Shown in pieces: positions 15,412 to 24,633 of a stretch of DNA of 39,287 nucleotides. The translations under genes were made by a program, and so were the position numbers. The notes beneath the pieces were generated by a model. It did not search any database, had not been told where the DNA came from, and worked only from the letters and a program-made list of their open reading frames with translations. The DNA is taken from NCBI GenBank assembly GCA_025358575.1, contig JANYJA010000054.1, positions 1-39,287 of the forward strand, in the 5' to 3' direction. The DNA is from Terriglobia bacterium. Its GTDB lineage: Bacteria; Acidobacteriota; Terriglobia; Bryobacterales; Bryobacteraceae. The first letter of the stretch is position 1. Each line of letters starts with the position of its first letter.

Positions 15412-17031
15412 ATGCAAATCACTTCTCTGCCGCTGGCTTTCCTGGCTTCCTCCGCCACACAACGCTTTGTTAGTGGGTTGAAGGACGACACCTTTTCGGG
15501 CATCCATCAACTCGGCTGGTTTGATTGGGCGATGCTGATTCCGTACTTCACCATACTTGTAATTCTCTCGGTATACGGCCTGCATCGTTACGAAACCATT
15601 CGCACCTATTTCAAGCACCGCAAGAGGATTGTCGACCAGCCGCCGAAGCGCTTTGACGTGCTCCCTCCGGTTACCATCCAGCTTCCGCTTTTCAATGAGC
15701 GCTATGTGGTGGAGCGGCTGATCGACGAAACTACCAAGATGGAGTATCCGAAGCACCTGCTCCAGATTCAGGTGCTCGATGATTCCACCGACGACACCCA
15801 TCCATTCGCCGAAGCGCTGGTGGAACGGTATCAATCGCTCGGTTTCCCTATCGTATATAAGCACCGGACCAATCGTCATGGATACAAAGCGGGCGCGCTT
15901 CAGGAAGGGTTAGAAACGGCGACAGGCGAACTTGTCGCGATTTTTGACGCCGACTTTATTCCGCCGCCCGATTTCCTGATGCGCACCGTCGATCACTTCG
16001 TCGATCCGAAAGTGGGCGTGGTGCAGACGCGCTGGAGCTACCTGAACCGCGACTATAATTTCCTGACCGAAGTGGAGGCTATGCTGCTCGATGGCCACTT
16101 CATCCTTGAACATGGAGCACGTTCGCGTGCAGGGCTCTTCTTCAACTTTAACGGCACCGCCGGCATTCTTCGCAAGGCCATGATTGAGGACGCTGGGGGC
16201 TGGCAGCACGATACACTCACTGAAGATTCGGACCTCAGCTATCGCGCGCAACTCAAAGGGTGGAAGTTTGTTTACATGCCTGGGCTGCACTGCCCTTCTG
16301 AATTGCCGGTTGAGATGCACGGCTTCCAAGTGCAGCAATCGCGCTGGGCCAAGGGTCTCACGCAGGTCGCGAAAAAGCTGCTGGTCCCCATTCTCAAAGC
16401 CAAGCTGCCGTTCCGAGTCAAACTCGAAGCTTTTCTGCATCTCACGCCGAACATTTCGTATCCGCTGATGATCGTGGTCTCGGCGCTGATGCTGCCGGTG
16501 ATGATCGTGCGCTTCTACATGGGCGCGTTTCAGATTGTCTTTCTGGATCTGCCGCTGATTGTCGCGTCATTTTGGTCGATCTCGGCGTTTTACGTGATCG
16601 CCCAGCGCGAGCTTTATCCAAAGAGCTGGAAACGATCGATCCTGATGCTGCCGATGCTGATGGCGGTCGGCGTGGGTTTGACGTTAATCAACACGCGCGC
16701 TGTGCTGGAGGCTTTATTCGGGGTGCAGACCAGTTTTGTCCGCACGCCCAAGTTCGCGATCGAAGGCGGGCATCCGACGCGCCGGAAGTCTGAAGGCAAA
16801 GCATACCGCCGCCGTAGCGGATGGCTGCCCTACATCGAACTCGCTTGTGGTAGTTACTTCCTCTGGATAGTGTACTTCGCCATTACGACAAACAACTATC
16901 TCTCGATTCCGTTTCTCGCACTCTTCGTTGGTGGTTACTTCTGGGCCGGGTTATCGACGCTATACAGCGAACATCAGGACCGACTGCAATGGATGCGGCA
17001 ACGTAAGCTGGAACTGCAAACGTCTCGATGA
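15412..17031 (+). CDS. Processive family 2 glycosyltransferase (cellulose synthase/CslA-like)
   Basis: The 539-residue membrane enzyme has an N-terminal hydrophobic segment (about 34-56), a cytoplasmic GT-A domain and three or four C-terminal membrane segments. All signature residues are present: VLDDSTDD, the metal-binding DAD at 179-181, the catalytic TED with Asp272, and QQSRW at 308-312 (QxxRW). This fits beta-glycan synthases or related glucomannan and glycolipid transferases. No PilZ domain, BcsB or export partner lies nearby, so the product is unknown. The divergent peptidase gene is about 90 bp away. The 3' end overlaps the next gene as ATGA. Confidence 0.88.
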   Translation: MQITSLPLAFLASSATQRFVSGLKDDTFSGIHQLGWFDWAMLIPYFTILVILSVYGLHRYETIRTYFKHRKRIVDQPPKRFDVLPPVTIQLPLFNERYVVERLIDETTKMEYPKHLLQIQVLDDSTDDTHPFAEALVERYQSLGFPIVYKHRTNRHGYKAGALQEGLETATGELVAIFDADFIPPPDFLMRTVDHFVDPKVGVVQTRWSYLNRDYNFLTEVEAMLLDGHFILEHGARSRAGLFFNFNGTAGILRKAMIEDAGGWQHDTLTEDSDLSYRAQLKGWKFVYMPGLHCPSELPVEMHGFQVQQSRWAKGLTQVAKKLLVPILKAKLPFRVKLEAFLHLTPNISYPLMIVVSALMLPVMIVRFYMGAFQIVFLDLPLIVASFWSISAFYVIAQRELYPKSWKRSILMLPMLMAVGVGLTLINTRAVLEALFGVQTSFVRTPKFAIEGGHPTRRKSEGKAYRRRSGWLPYIELACGSYFLWIVYFAITTNNYLSIPFLALFVGGYFWAGLSTLYSEHQDRLQWMRQRKLELQTSR

Positions 17032-17981
17032 CGCCAGCGATGGTGCGCGAAGCGGCGCACCGAATCAAACCTCTTACAAAGCGCACTCCGGTACTCACTT
17101 CGCGGGGTGCCGATTCTCTGGCGGGAGCAAGCGTTTTTTTTAAGTGCGAAAATTTTCAGCGTGGCGGTTCGTTCAAGATTCGCGGTGCTTCTAACTTGAT
17201 CCTGTCGCTGGACAGGTCTCAATTGGAGCGCGGAGTGGTCGCGTTCTCTTCGGGAAATCACGCGCAGGCTACTGCGATTGCGGCGCGTCACGTGGGAACT
17301 CAAGCCACGATTGTTATGCCGCTAGACGCCCCGCGTTCCAAGGTAGCAGCAACCCGAGATTTCGGGGCCACCATCGTAACCTATGACCGATTGCGCGAAG
17401 ACCGGGAGCAGATCGCGGCCGGTATTCTGGCTGCGACCGGAGCGACGCTGGTGCCGCCGTACGATCACGAGCTCATTATTGCCGGGCAGGGAACTTGCGC
17501 GCTCGAGCTGCTGGAAGAAACGGGGCCGCTGGATGCGCTGGTAGTCTGCCTTGGGGGTGGGGGATTGTGTTCCGGCTCGGCGGTGATCGCCCACGATCTC
17601 TACCCAAGCCTCCCTATCTTCGGTGTGGAACCGGAGCGCGCGAACGATTGGCATCTTTCAATGCAAGCTGGCCACCGCGCTGAAATCGGGCCGCCGGACA
17701 CCATTGCCGATGGCCTGCGGTCGCCCATTCCGGGCAGACTGACTTTCCCAATCCTGCAGCATCAATTGGAGAAAGTTGTGCTGGTCACCGAGGAAGAAAT
17801 TCGCAGGGCCATGAGCTTTTTGTTAGGGCGAATGAAGATTTTAGTTGAGCCTAGCGGCGCCGTGGCAGCGGCAGCTTTGTTGTCGGGGAAAATTCCGCGG
17901 ACTTTCGCCAGAATCGGCGTTATCTTATCAGGCGGGAATGTAGACCTGAAACTTTTGGCAGACGGAATGCTTATAAGTTAG
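17028..17981 (+). CDS. PLP-dependent threonine/serine dehydratase or serine racemase-like enzyme
   Basis: This fold-type II PLP enzyme has 317 residues, close to serine racemase and L-threo-3-hydroxyaspartate ammonia-lyase and without the C-terminal ACT regulatory domain of biosynthetic IlvA. Lys50 in GGSFKIRGA forms the Schiff base, SSGNHAQ binds substrate, and the glycine loop GGGGLCSG (usually GGGGLxxG) holds the phosphate. Substrate choice (Thr, Ser, hydroxyaspartate) is not readable. It is coupled to the upstream glycosyltransferase by a 4-base overlap, although no shared pathway is evident. Confidence 0.85.
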   Translation: MTPAMVREAAHRIKPLTKRTPVLTSRGADSLAGASVFFKCENFQRGGSFKIRGASNLILSLDRSQLERGVVAFSSGNHAQATAIAARHVGTQATIVMPLDAPRSKVAATRDFGATIVTYDRLREDREQIAAGILAATGATLVPPYDHELIIAGQGTCALELLEETGPLDALVVCLGGGGLCSGSAVIAHDLYPSLPIFGVEPERANDWHLSMQAGHRAEIGPPDTIADGLRSPIPGRLTFPILQHQLEKVVLVTEEEIRRAMSFLLGRMKILVEPSGAVAAAALLSGKIPRTFARIGVILSGGNVDLKLLADGMLIS

Positions 17982-18019
17982 CGACCGGCGCAAACCGGGA
18001 ACTTAAGGAGGAAAAGAAA

Positions 18020-18169
18020 ATGCTAGCAATGCTTGGTGTTGTTTTTCTGGTAATTTGGCTTCTCGGTTTGACGGCTTTTCACGTAGCGGGTGGATTTATT
18101 CACCTGTTGCTGATCTTAGCTGTGATCTCGATCGTGATGCACTTCGTCCGCGGTCGTAGCGCGGTCTAG
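18020..18169 (+). CDS. Lmo0937-like mini membrane protein, 49 aa
   Basis: ATG at 18020 follows a strong ribosome binding site (AAGGAGG). The 49-residue product, MLAMLGVVFLVIWLLGLTAF followed by HVAGGFIHLLLILAVISIVM and a basic tail, has two short membrane segments around HxxGGFIH. This is the pattern of the Lmo0937 family (DUF5670), small inner-membrane proteins often seen in stress regulons. It lies 38 bases after the ammonia-lyase gene and is followed by a strong hairpin. It is short enough to be missed by length-filtered gene callers. Confidence 0.85.
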   Translation: MLAMLGVVFLVIWLLGLTAFHVAGGFIHLLLILAVISIVMHFVRGRSAV

Positions 18170-18191
18170 CAAATTGAACGTCAACTTGGCC

Positions 18192-18214
18192 GAAGCCGCC
18201 CACGCGGCGGCTTC
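18192..18214 (+). terminator. Strong hairpin after the Lmo0937-like gene
   Basis: GAAGCCGCC (18192-18200) pairs perfectly with GGCGGCTTC (18206-18214) around a 5-base loop. It lies 22 bases after the stop of the 49-aa gene and 38 bases before the next start. There is no T-run after it, so termination without Rho is uncertain; it may protect the 3' end of the mRNA. Confidence 0.55.
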
Positions 18215-18252
18215 CTGGCTCCAGACGATACCGCTGCCACTACACTGGTAGG

Positions 18253-20613
18253 GTGCGGAAACTGCTGTTCCTCTGTCTACTACCTCTTCCTCTCTTCTGT
18301 TCTATCAGTTACGATATCGCCACCACCATCCGTAAGACCGAACTAGATCCGCTTCAGTGCTACCGAGTCCGAGATCTCTCGATCATTCGCGACGAAGCTA
18401 AAATTTTTTTCACCGATGGCTACCTAATTTTCGGAAAGCCGGTCGGTGAACGCCGCATCTCCGCTGTGTTCACTGCGGAAGTCGAAGGGGGCGATGCGGA
18501 AGTTCTTCTCATTCCTCCGAATCGGGGTGAAAAAAAGTCACTCGCGTCATACGTTGGATCGCCCACTTTGAGTGAACACATAACGGCAGGCATCTTTCTA
18601 TTTGCGGATTCCACCTACGACGACCTCATGAGAGCCATTCATGCCAGCGAGTACATCAAAAAAGTGGATGAGATGGGCTCAGTGTTGGCGGAAAAATGGA
18701 CCCCCGTACTGCGAAACATTACTGCAAGCTTCGAAACACGCCTCACTCTCGATCTAGTCACGGATAATCCGAAGCGTCGCGGCTTTTTCGCAGCTACAGT
18801 GAGCGGCAAACAGCTCGGAAATTTCGACATCGTCTACGATCCGCGATCTTCCGAACAGTTGCTGATCGGTCAATTTGCCGCAAGAAATAACTCAAGCGTG
18901 CTCGATATCTGGACAAGCTTCCAATCGTCCGGCTTTCACAATGCGATCTATGAACCGGAATTCGCGGTCAGCGACTACCGAATTACGGCCACCCTAGACC
19001 CCGACCTTAGTTTGAAAGTTATCACGAGAGTGAAGGTCAGGGTGGCTGGATTGATTCCCGAGCGAGCCATTCCACTGGATATATCGCAACGAATGGAAGT
19101 CACCAGCGCACTGGTCGATGGCGAGCCGGCGGAACTCTTCCAGCGCGAATCCGTTCGCGAGAGCCTGTTTGGCACCGGGGCGAATGAGACCATCGTGGTA
19201 ATCGCATCAAAGCGGCTCGACCCTTCCGTGGAGCATGAAGTTGAGGTTCACCATTCCGGAAAAGTGGTGTTTGAAGCGGGGAATCACGTGTATTTCGTGG
19301 GGTCGCGTGGTAACTGGTATCCCGGAAGAGGGCAGCAGTTCGCGCGATTCGATCTTACCTTCCGGTATCCACGAAACCTGGATCTGGTTTCGGCGGGAGA
19401 AATCGTGGAAGACAAAGTTGAAGGCGATTGGAAGGTTACCCGAAGGGTGACCAGCACTCCTATCCGGTTGGCGGGCTTCAATTTGGGTGTGTACGAGAGA
19501 CAGAAGGTTGTGCGCGGTGAATTTACGATTGAAGTGTGCGCGAACCGTAGTGTTGAGGATGCGCTAAAACCTGTGCCAGAGGAGTCCAATCGACGCAGAA
19601 TAGGGCGCCTGGGTCAAGAAATCGAGCCGGCCTCGATCCCGGACCCCGTGGCGCGCCTCAAAGATCTGGCGGTTGAAATCGCCACGGCCATGGAGTTCTA
19701 CACGGCTCGGTTCGGTCCGCCCCCTTTGCGCTCCATCGAAGTGTCGCCGGTTCCGGGAACGTTCGGACAGGGATTTGCAGGCATGATTTACCTTTCGACT
19801 TTGTCATATTTGAAGCCGTCCGACCGTGTGTTCGAGAACCTGCCGGAGCACCAGAAAGTTTTCTTCGCGGAACTGCTTCATGCGCATGAGGCCGCGCACC
19901 AATGGTGGGGCAATATTGTGACATCGGCTGGGTATCGCGACGATTGGATCATGGAAGCACTGGCGAATTATTCAGCGATCCTTTACATCGAAAAGCGGAG
20001 AGGTTCCAAGATGTCGGACGCGGCGCTTGAGGAGTACCGCCGCGAGTTGCTCGTCAAGACCGACGGGGACGAGATCGTCGATTCTATCGGGCCGTTGGCG
20101 CATGGGTCGCGCCTTGAAAACTCGCAGCATCCAGGGGCTTGGACGTCCATTATTTACGGCAAGGGGACTTGGGTGATGCATATGCTCAGGCGGCGAATGG
20201 GCGACGATCGATTTCTGCAGATGCTGGCGCAGTTGCGGAAACGGTATGAATTCAAGCCGATCGGCACGACTCAGTTTCAAGCCTTGTGCGCCGAATTTAT
20301 CCCGCTGCATTCGCTCGATCCGAAGCTCGACTCTTTTTTTGAGCAGTGGGTTTACGGCACTGGAATTCCGGCGCTTCAAATGAAGTACGCCGTGGCGCGG
20401 CAGGGGGCGACGTCGAGGGTCACGGGGACACTAAGCCAGCATGGCGTTGACGACGATTTTTCGGCTGAGGTTCCGATTGAGATCCAATCTGGAAAAACGC
20501 GCACGGTTCGTACGGTTCGAACGTCTTCGGACCCGGTCAACTTTGCTTTTAGCGTGCCCGGGAACGTGACGAAGGTGGTTCTGGATCCGCAGAACGGCAT
20601 GCTGAAGCGCTGA
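18253..20613 (+). CDS. M1-family (gluzincin) peptidase-like protein, second copy
   Basis: A secreted or envelope protein of 786 residues with signal sequence RKLLFLCLLPLPLFCS. The zinc site is HEAAH at 545-549 plus Glu568, again HExxH-18-E (HEAAHQWWGN, WIMEALANYS). As in its relative at 12564-15320, the canonical GxMEN is not recognisable; FGQGFAGMIYLS stands in its place. The N-terminal 150 residues share a pattern with the relative (a motif like V-DL-I-RD-A---F--G---F--PV) but the CnaB-type domain is missing. GTG at 18253 is the start. comEC follows after 30 bases. Confidence 0.85.
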   Translation: MRKLLFLCLLPLPLFCSISYDIATTIRKTELDPLQCYRVRDLSIIRDEAKIFFTDGYLIFGKPVGERRISAVFTAEVEGGDAEVLLIPPNRGEKKSLASYVGSPTLSEHITAGIFLFADSTYDDLMRAIHASEYIKKVDEMGSVLAEKWTPVLRNITASFETRLTLDLVTDNPKRRGFFAATVSGKQLGNFDIVYDPRSSEQLLIGQFAARNNSSVLDIWTSFQSSGFHNAIYEPEFAVSDYRITATLDPDLSLKVITRVKVRVAGLIPERAIPLDISQRMEVTSALVDGEPAELFQRESVRESLFGTGANETIVVIASKRLDPSVEHEVEVHHSGKVVFEAGNHVYFVGSRGNWYPGRGQQFARFDLTFRYPRNLDLVSAGEIVEDKVEGDWKVTRRVTSTPIRLAGFNLGVYERQKVVRGEFTIEVCANRSVEDALKPVPEESNRRRIGRLGQEIEPASIPDPVARLKDLAVEIATAMEFYTARFGPPPLRSIEVSPVPGTFGQGFAGMIYLSTLSYLKPSDRVFENLPEHQKVFFAELLHAHEAAHQWWGNIVTSAGYRDDWIMEALANYSAILYIEKRRGSKMSDAALEEYRRELLVKTDGDEIVDSIGPLAHGSRLENSQHPGAWTSIIYGKGTWVMHMLRRRMGDDRFLQMLAQLRKRYEFKPIGTTQFQALCAEFIPLHSLDPKLDSFFEQWVYGTGIPALQMKYAVARQGATSRVTGTLSQHGVDDDFSAEVPIEIQSGKTRTVRTVRTSSDPVNFAFSVPGNVTKVVLDPQNGMLKR

Positions 20614-20643
20614 GGGGAGAAAATTGGGTTCGCGCCGCACTAC

Positions 20644-23187
20644 ATGTTGGTGCGGGAACCCTTCATTCTGCCGCTGGCAGGTCTCTGCACGGGCCTCCTG
20701 TTATCGCGCTTTGTGGCCTTTGGTTTAAGCGAGATTTTCGTTCTAATCGGACTGTTCGCTGGGCTGTGCGTCTTAGCCCTGCGGAGCCGCAGTGGAAGGG
20801 CGGCAAGGGCCACGTGCCTTTTCGCCTTCGTGGCTGCCGGCATTCTGGTCGATGTGACGCATCACCCGCCCGCACCGCCCGAACTCGATGCCGAGGATCG
20901 CGCGCCGGTGATCCTATCCGGGTGCGTGGTGGAACCGGCCGTGCTGAATCAAGACCGCGAACAATTTGTCTTGGAACTCGGACCCAAGGCGAGGGCGCGC
21001 GTGAACCTTTATGTGCGCGAGGGCGAACAGGCGCCGAATCTTCGCTACGGACAACTCATCGAGATTGACGCCAAAGTTCGGCGGCCGCACAATTTTCAGA
21101 ACCCCGGCGCTTTCGATTACGTGCATTTTTTGGCACGGCAGTATATCTACTGGAGCGCTTCGACGGCTCCGGGCTCGCAAGCGCGAGTGCTTCCAGGTGA
21201 ATGCGGCTCGCGCTTCATGAAAGCGATCTTCACAATCCGCACCGCTGCGCTGGATAGACTTGAAGAACTATATCGTGGAAATGCGTACAACATTGCCATG
21301 ATGCAAGCCCTTTTGATTGGTGAATCCACAAAGCTGGAGAAAGTGTGGACCGAGCAATATCGCTCCACGGGCACCTTTCATGCGCTGGTGATTTCAGGAA
21401 GCCACGTGGCCGTGCTAGCGGCCTTTTTCCTCTTTTTGCTGCGGCTGTGTTTCGTGCCGAGAGGCTGGGCGATGCTGTTGACGGTGCTCGCCGCATGGTT
21501 GTACGCATTGGTTACGGGATGGCAGGCACCGGTCATTCGATCCGCGGCGGGCATGACGCTATTTGCCATCTGCCGCTACTTTTATCGCCAGGGACGTATT
21601 CTCAACGTGGTTGCGGCGATCGCGTTCTTCTTTCTAATTCTCGACCCAGAGCAACTGCTGGATCCGAGCTTCCAGCTTTCTTTTCTGGCCATAGCGGTAA
21701 TTGGGGCTTTCGCGATTCCACTGATCGATCGCACCAGCGGGCCGCTAGCGTCGGGGCTTCGAGAATTAGAAGACAAAAATCGCGACATGCATTTGGAGCC
21801 GCGCGTGGCGCAATTTCGGATTGAAGTGCGGCTTCTGATCCAAACGCTGACATTGATGCGCTGGCCGAAACGCGCGGCCGCCGCCGCTGTGACATTTGCG
21901 ATTCGCGTTTCGCTGTTTCTTTATGAACTGATGCTGACATCGTTCATTGTGCAAGTGGGCTTGGCGCTGCCGATGGCGGTCTATTTCCACCGTGTTTCCT
22001 TCTCGGGTCTCTCGGCGAACGCGATTGTAGTGCCGCTGCTAGGGTTGGTTGTGCCGATCGGATTTGTCGCTGTTTTTACCGGTTGGCACCTGCCGGCTTT
22101 GGTCGCTGGGTGGCTTCTGGCGGCTTCGCAGGTCACGGTGAACTGGCACGCTAGGATGGAGCCCAACTGGCGCATTCCGGACCCACCCCTTTGGCTGGCA
22201 TGCGCATTCGTGGCAACCCTAATTCTGGCGGCAACTCGTTTCAAGGCCGGCTGGCTGCGCGTCGCGGCTGGAGCCGGTGTAATCGGCTGTCTTGTCCTCA
22301 TGGTATGGTCTCCGTTTCGTCCGCACGTATCGCCGGGTATTCTGGAGATGACCGAAATCGATGTGGGTCAGGGCGATAGCGTCCTTCTGGCGTTTCCGAA
22401 CGGCAAACTGATGCTGGTGGATGGCGGCGGCATCCCCAGTTTTGGCCGCAAAGTAAAGACGAAGATCGATGTGGGGGAAGACGTTGTGTCCCCATATCTT
22501 TGGAGCCGCGCCATTCGGCGCATCGACGTGGTAGCTCTCTCGCATGCGCATGAAGACCACATCGGTGGACTCCCCGCCATCTTGCAGAACTTTGAAGTGG
22601 GCGCGTTGTGGACTGGCGCGACGCCCGAGAGTCCGGCATGGGAGACGCTCCGCACCAGGGCGGCTGCCCGCCATGTCCCCGTGATGGAACTTCAACGTGG
22701 GCGATCCTTTGACTTCGGCGCGGCGCATGTCGAAATCATCGCGCCGTCCGCCGACTACATTCCGGGAGAAACGCCGAAGAATAATGACTCGCTGGCGTTT
22801 CGAATCACATTCGGGCGCAATTCATTTCTGCTTACAGGAGACATCGAAAAGCAGATTGAGGGCGATCTTGTCGCGTCACATCTACTACAAAGAACGGATG
22901 TGCTGAAAGTAGCCCACCATGGCAGCAAGACCTCGACCACGCCGGAGTTTCTGGAAGCGGTTAGGCCCGCCATCGCGGCCATTTCCGCGGGATTCGAAAA
23001 TTCTTATGGCCATCCCAACCCGCAGACCCTGCAGCATTTGCACGACGCTCATGCCGAGATCATTCGCACGGATGAACACGGCCTGATTTCGATTTGCAGC
23101 GATGGACGGCGAATCTGGATTGCGGAAATCGGGCCGGATGCAGCACCGCGATTACCGCTCTTCTTCGGAGGAACCGGATACTTCTGA
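20644..23187 (+). CDS. comEC: ComEC/Rec2-type DNA uptake channel
   Basis: ComEC carries single-stranded DNA across the inner membrane during natural transformation. The 847-residue product has the full three-part layout: an N-terminal DUF4131/OB-like region with membrane helices (about 1-180), the Competence domain with many helices (about 215-520, including TGTFHALVISGSHVAVLA), and a C-terminal metallo-beta-lactamase domain (about 565-847). The latter has DVGQGDSVLL, HAHEDH at 634-639, LLTGDIE and VAHHGSKTST, so nuclease metal ligands are retained. Other competence genes are not in the window. The last 36 bases overlap the convergent DUF2007 gene. Confidence 0.93.
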   Translation: MLVREPFILPLAGLCTGLLLSRFVAFGLSEIFVLIGLFAGLCVLALRSRSGRAARATCLFAFVAAGILVDVTHHPPAPPELDAEDRAPVILSGCVVEPAVLNQDREQFVLELGPKARARVNLYVREGEQAPNLRYGQLIEIDAKVRRPHNFQNPGAFDYVHFLARQYIYWSASTAPGSQARVLPGECGSRFMKAIFTIRTAALDRLEELYRGNAYNIAMMQALLIGESTKLEKVWTEQYRSTGTFHALVISGSHVAVLAAFFLFLLRLCFVPRGWAMLLTVLAAWLYALVTGWQAPVIRSAAGMTLFAICRYFYRQGRILNVVAAIAFFFLILDPEQLLDPSFQLSFLAIAVIGAFAIPLIDRTSGPLASGLRELEDKNRDMHLEPRVAQFRIEVRLLIQTLTLMRWPKRAAAAAVTFAIRVSLFLYELMLTSFIVQVGLALPMAVYFHRVSFSGLSANAIVVPLLGLVVPIGFVAVFTGWHLPALVAGWLLAASQVTVNWHARMEPNWRIPDPPLWLACAFVATLILAATRFKAGWLRVAAGAGVIGCLVLMVWSPFRPHVSPGILEMTEIDVGQGDSVLLAFPNGKLMLVDGGGIPSFGRKVKTKIDVGEDVVSPYLWSRAIRRIDVVALSHAHEDHIGGLPAILQNFEVGALWTGATPESPAWETLRTRAAARHVPVMELQRGRSFDFGAAHVEIIAPSADYIPGETPKNNDSLAFRITFGRNSFLLTGDIEKQIEGDLVASHLLQRTDVLKVAHHGSKTSTTPEFLEAVRPAIAAISAGFENSYGHPNPQTLQHLHDAHAEIIRTDEHGLISICSDGRRIWIAEIGPDAAPRLPLFFGGTGYF

Positions 23188-23466
23188 AAGGCCAGCGGCT
23201 TCCCCGGCGAGTTCGGCCTCGAGGGCAGCTTTAGGACCGGCTTCCCGCGCTTCCGCGATCACACGTTCGGCATCAGCCTGGCGCGACTGAGGCACTTGTA
23301 CCTGCACTTCCAGCGAAGGAATGCTGCTGGTCCCGATCACGACCGAAGGGATATCGTTCGCTTGCAGGATGCCGTGAATGGCCAGAGCTTCCATTTCACC
23401 ATCGGGACTCGAGGAGCTAAAAAAAGGGACTAGATCGAGCTCGTGGGAATCGTCTTCGTGCGCCAT
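23152..23466 (-). CDS. DUF2007-type small protein
   Basis: The 104-residue acidic product has a core LVPFFSSSSPDGEMEALAIH followed by GILQANDIPSVVIG and VQVPQSRQADAERVIAEA, the pattern of DUF2007, a small ACT-like fold annotated as putative signal transducing protein. The C-terminus is a low-complexity Glu/Ala/Ser tail encoded partly antisense to the end of comEC. It is conserved but without known function. It is transcribed toward comEC. Confidence 0.75.
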   Translation of the reverse strand: MAHEDDSHELDLVPFFSSSSPDGEMEALAIHGILQANDIPSVVIGTSSIPSLEVQVQVPQSRQADAERVIAEAREAGPKAALEAELAGEAAGLSEVSGSSEEER

Positions 23467-23537
23467 AATACCCCCAGCATATCGTAATGACGAAGCGCTG
23501 GACTAAAATGGAATTGCAAGTTCGTAAGGAGAAGAAC

Positions 23538-23801
23538 ATGGCTCAAAATGACGGCGTAAGTTGGAGCTGGTTTGTCGCGGGAGCGATTGTGGGAGCGGCT
23601 GTAGCGTTGCTATATGCGCCGCAGACCGGCCAGGAAACGCGGGACCTCATCAGTAAGAAGACCGATGAAGCCAGCGAAGCGTTAAGCGGCACCAGCCAGG
23701 ACGTGGTGGAAAAAGGCAAAGAGCTGTTCGATCGCGGCAAGCAGATTGCCGACGATGCCGCCGAACTGTTCGAGCGAGGACGCAAGCTGGTTCGAGGCTA
23801 A
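23538..23801 (+). CDS. YtxH-domain membrane-anchored protein
   Basis: The ATG at 23538 follows a clear AAGGAGA ribosome binding site and gives an 87-residue protein. It has one hydrophobic segment (WFVAGAIVGAAVALLYAPQT), ending in the YtxH signature LLYAPQTGxExR. An amphipathic, charged helical tail (SKKTDEASEALSG, KELFDRGKQIADDAAELFE) follows. YtxH proteins are often stress-induced. A longer reading from 23487 lacks a ribosome binding site. The next gene starts inside its 3' end. Confidence 0.85.
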   Translation: MAQNDGVSWSWFVAGAIVGAAVALLYAPQTGQETRDLISKKTDEASEALSGTSQDVVEKGKELFDRGKQIADDAAELFERGRKLVRG

Positions 23802-24633
23802 CCTGCTCGCGATCGGCGACTTCCAGATTCGCCTGATTCGCGCCGGAGTCTATTGGTGGGATGGGGGCGCGGTATTCGGGGTGGTTCCGAAGACCCTTTG
23901 GTGTAGTCGGCTGCCGAGCGATGAGTTGAATCGCGTCCCTCTCGGTTTCAATTGCTATCTCATCGAAACTGCGGAAACCGTAGTCCTGGTCGAGACCGGG
24001 GGCGGCGTCTCTTTCGACGCGCGAACACGCGACCGCATGTGCTTGCCGGAAACCGTGGTGCCGCTACGCGATTGGATCGCACGGATTGGCTTCGATCCCA
24101 GCCAGATCGACATGGTGGTCAATTCTCATCTCCACTGGGATCACTGTAGCGGGAATATGCAAGATGGCGCCGCGACATTTCCGCGTGCGACCTATTTCAC
24201 GCAGCGAGCGGAATGGGACTATGCACACACGCGGCATCCCCGCGACAGGGTAAGTTATCGCGATGAGAATTACGATTCGCTGGTGGCGTCGGGACAGATG
24301 CGGCTCATCAATGGGGACTGCGAGATTGCGCCAGGCATTGAACTGAAAGTAGCACCGGGGCACAATCGCGACATGATGATCGTGAAGGCGACATCGCGCG
24401 GGGAAACGTTTTGCTTCTTTTCAGATCTGATTCCGACCACGCAGCATGTGCAGCCAACCTGGGTCGCCGGTTTCGATTTGTTTCCGGTGACGTCCATCGA
24501 CACGAAAATCGCGCTGCTGGAGATGGCGAGCCGCGAACAATGGTGGTGCGGCTTTGGACACGACACCCAGGTGGAATTCGCCAAAATAAATGTGGAAAGA
24601 GGCAGGTATTATTCCCATGCGGAAATTAGCTGA
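23755..24633 (+). CDS. Metallo-beta-lactamase-fold hydrolase, lactonase-like
   Basis: The product has HLHWDH at residues 125-130 (HxHxDH), a downstream His in APGHNRD, Asp in FFSDLIPTTQH and a C-terminal GFGHDTQ, which together hold two metal ions. This is the pattern of AHL-lactonase-like MBL enzymes, but substrates vary widely in this group. The start is unclear: ATG 23755 and TTG 23746 both lie in the YtxH gene, yet homology-like sequence begins only at IGDFQIRLI (about 23812), just after the YtxH stop, where no standard start codon exists. The 3' end overlaps the P5C dehydrogenase gene. Confidence 0.8.
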   Translation: MPPNCSSEDASWFEANLLAIGDFQIRLIRAGVYWWDGGAVFGVVPKTLWCSRLPSDELNRVPLGFNCYLIETAETVVLVETGGGVSFDARTRDRMCLPETVVPLRDWIARIGFDPSQIDMVVNSHLHWDHCSGNMQDGAATFPRATYFTQRAEWDYAHTRHPRDRVSYRDENYDSLVASGQMRLINGDCEIAPGIELKVAPGHNRDMMIVKATSRGETFCFFSDLIPTTQHVQPTWVAGFDLFPVTSIDTKIALLEMASREQWWCGFGHDTQVEFAKINVERGRYYSHAEIS

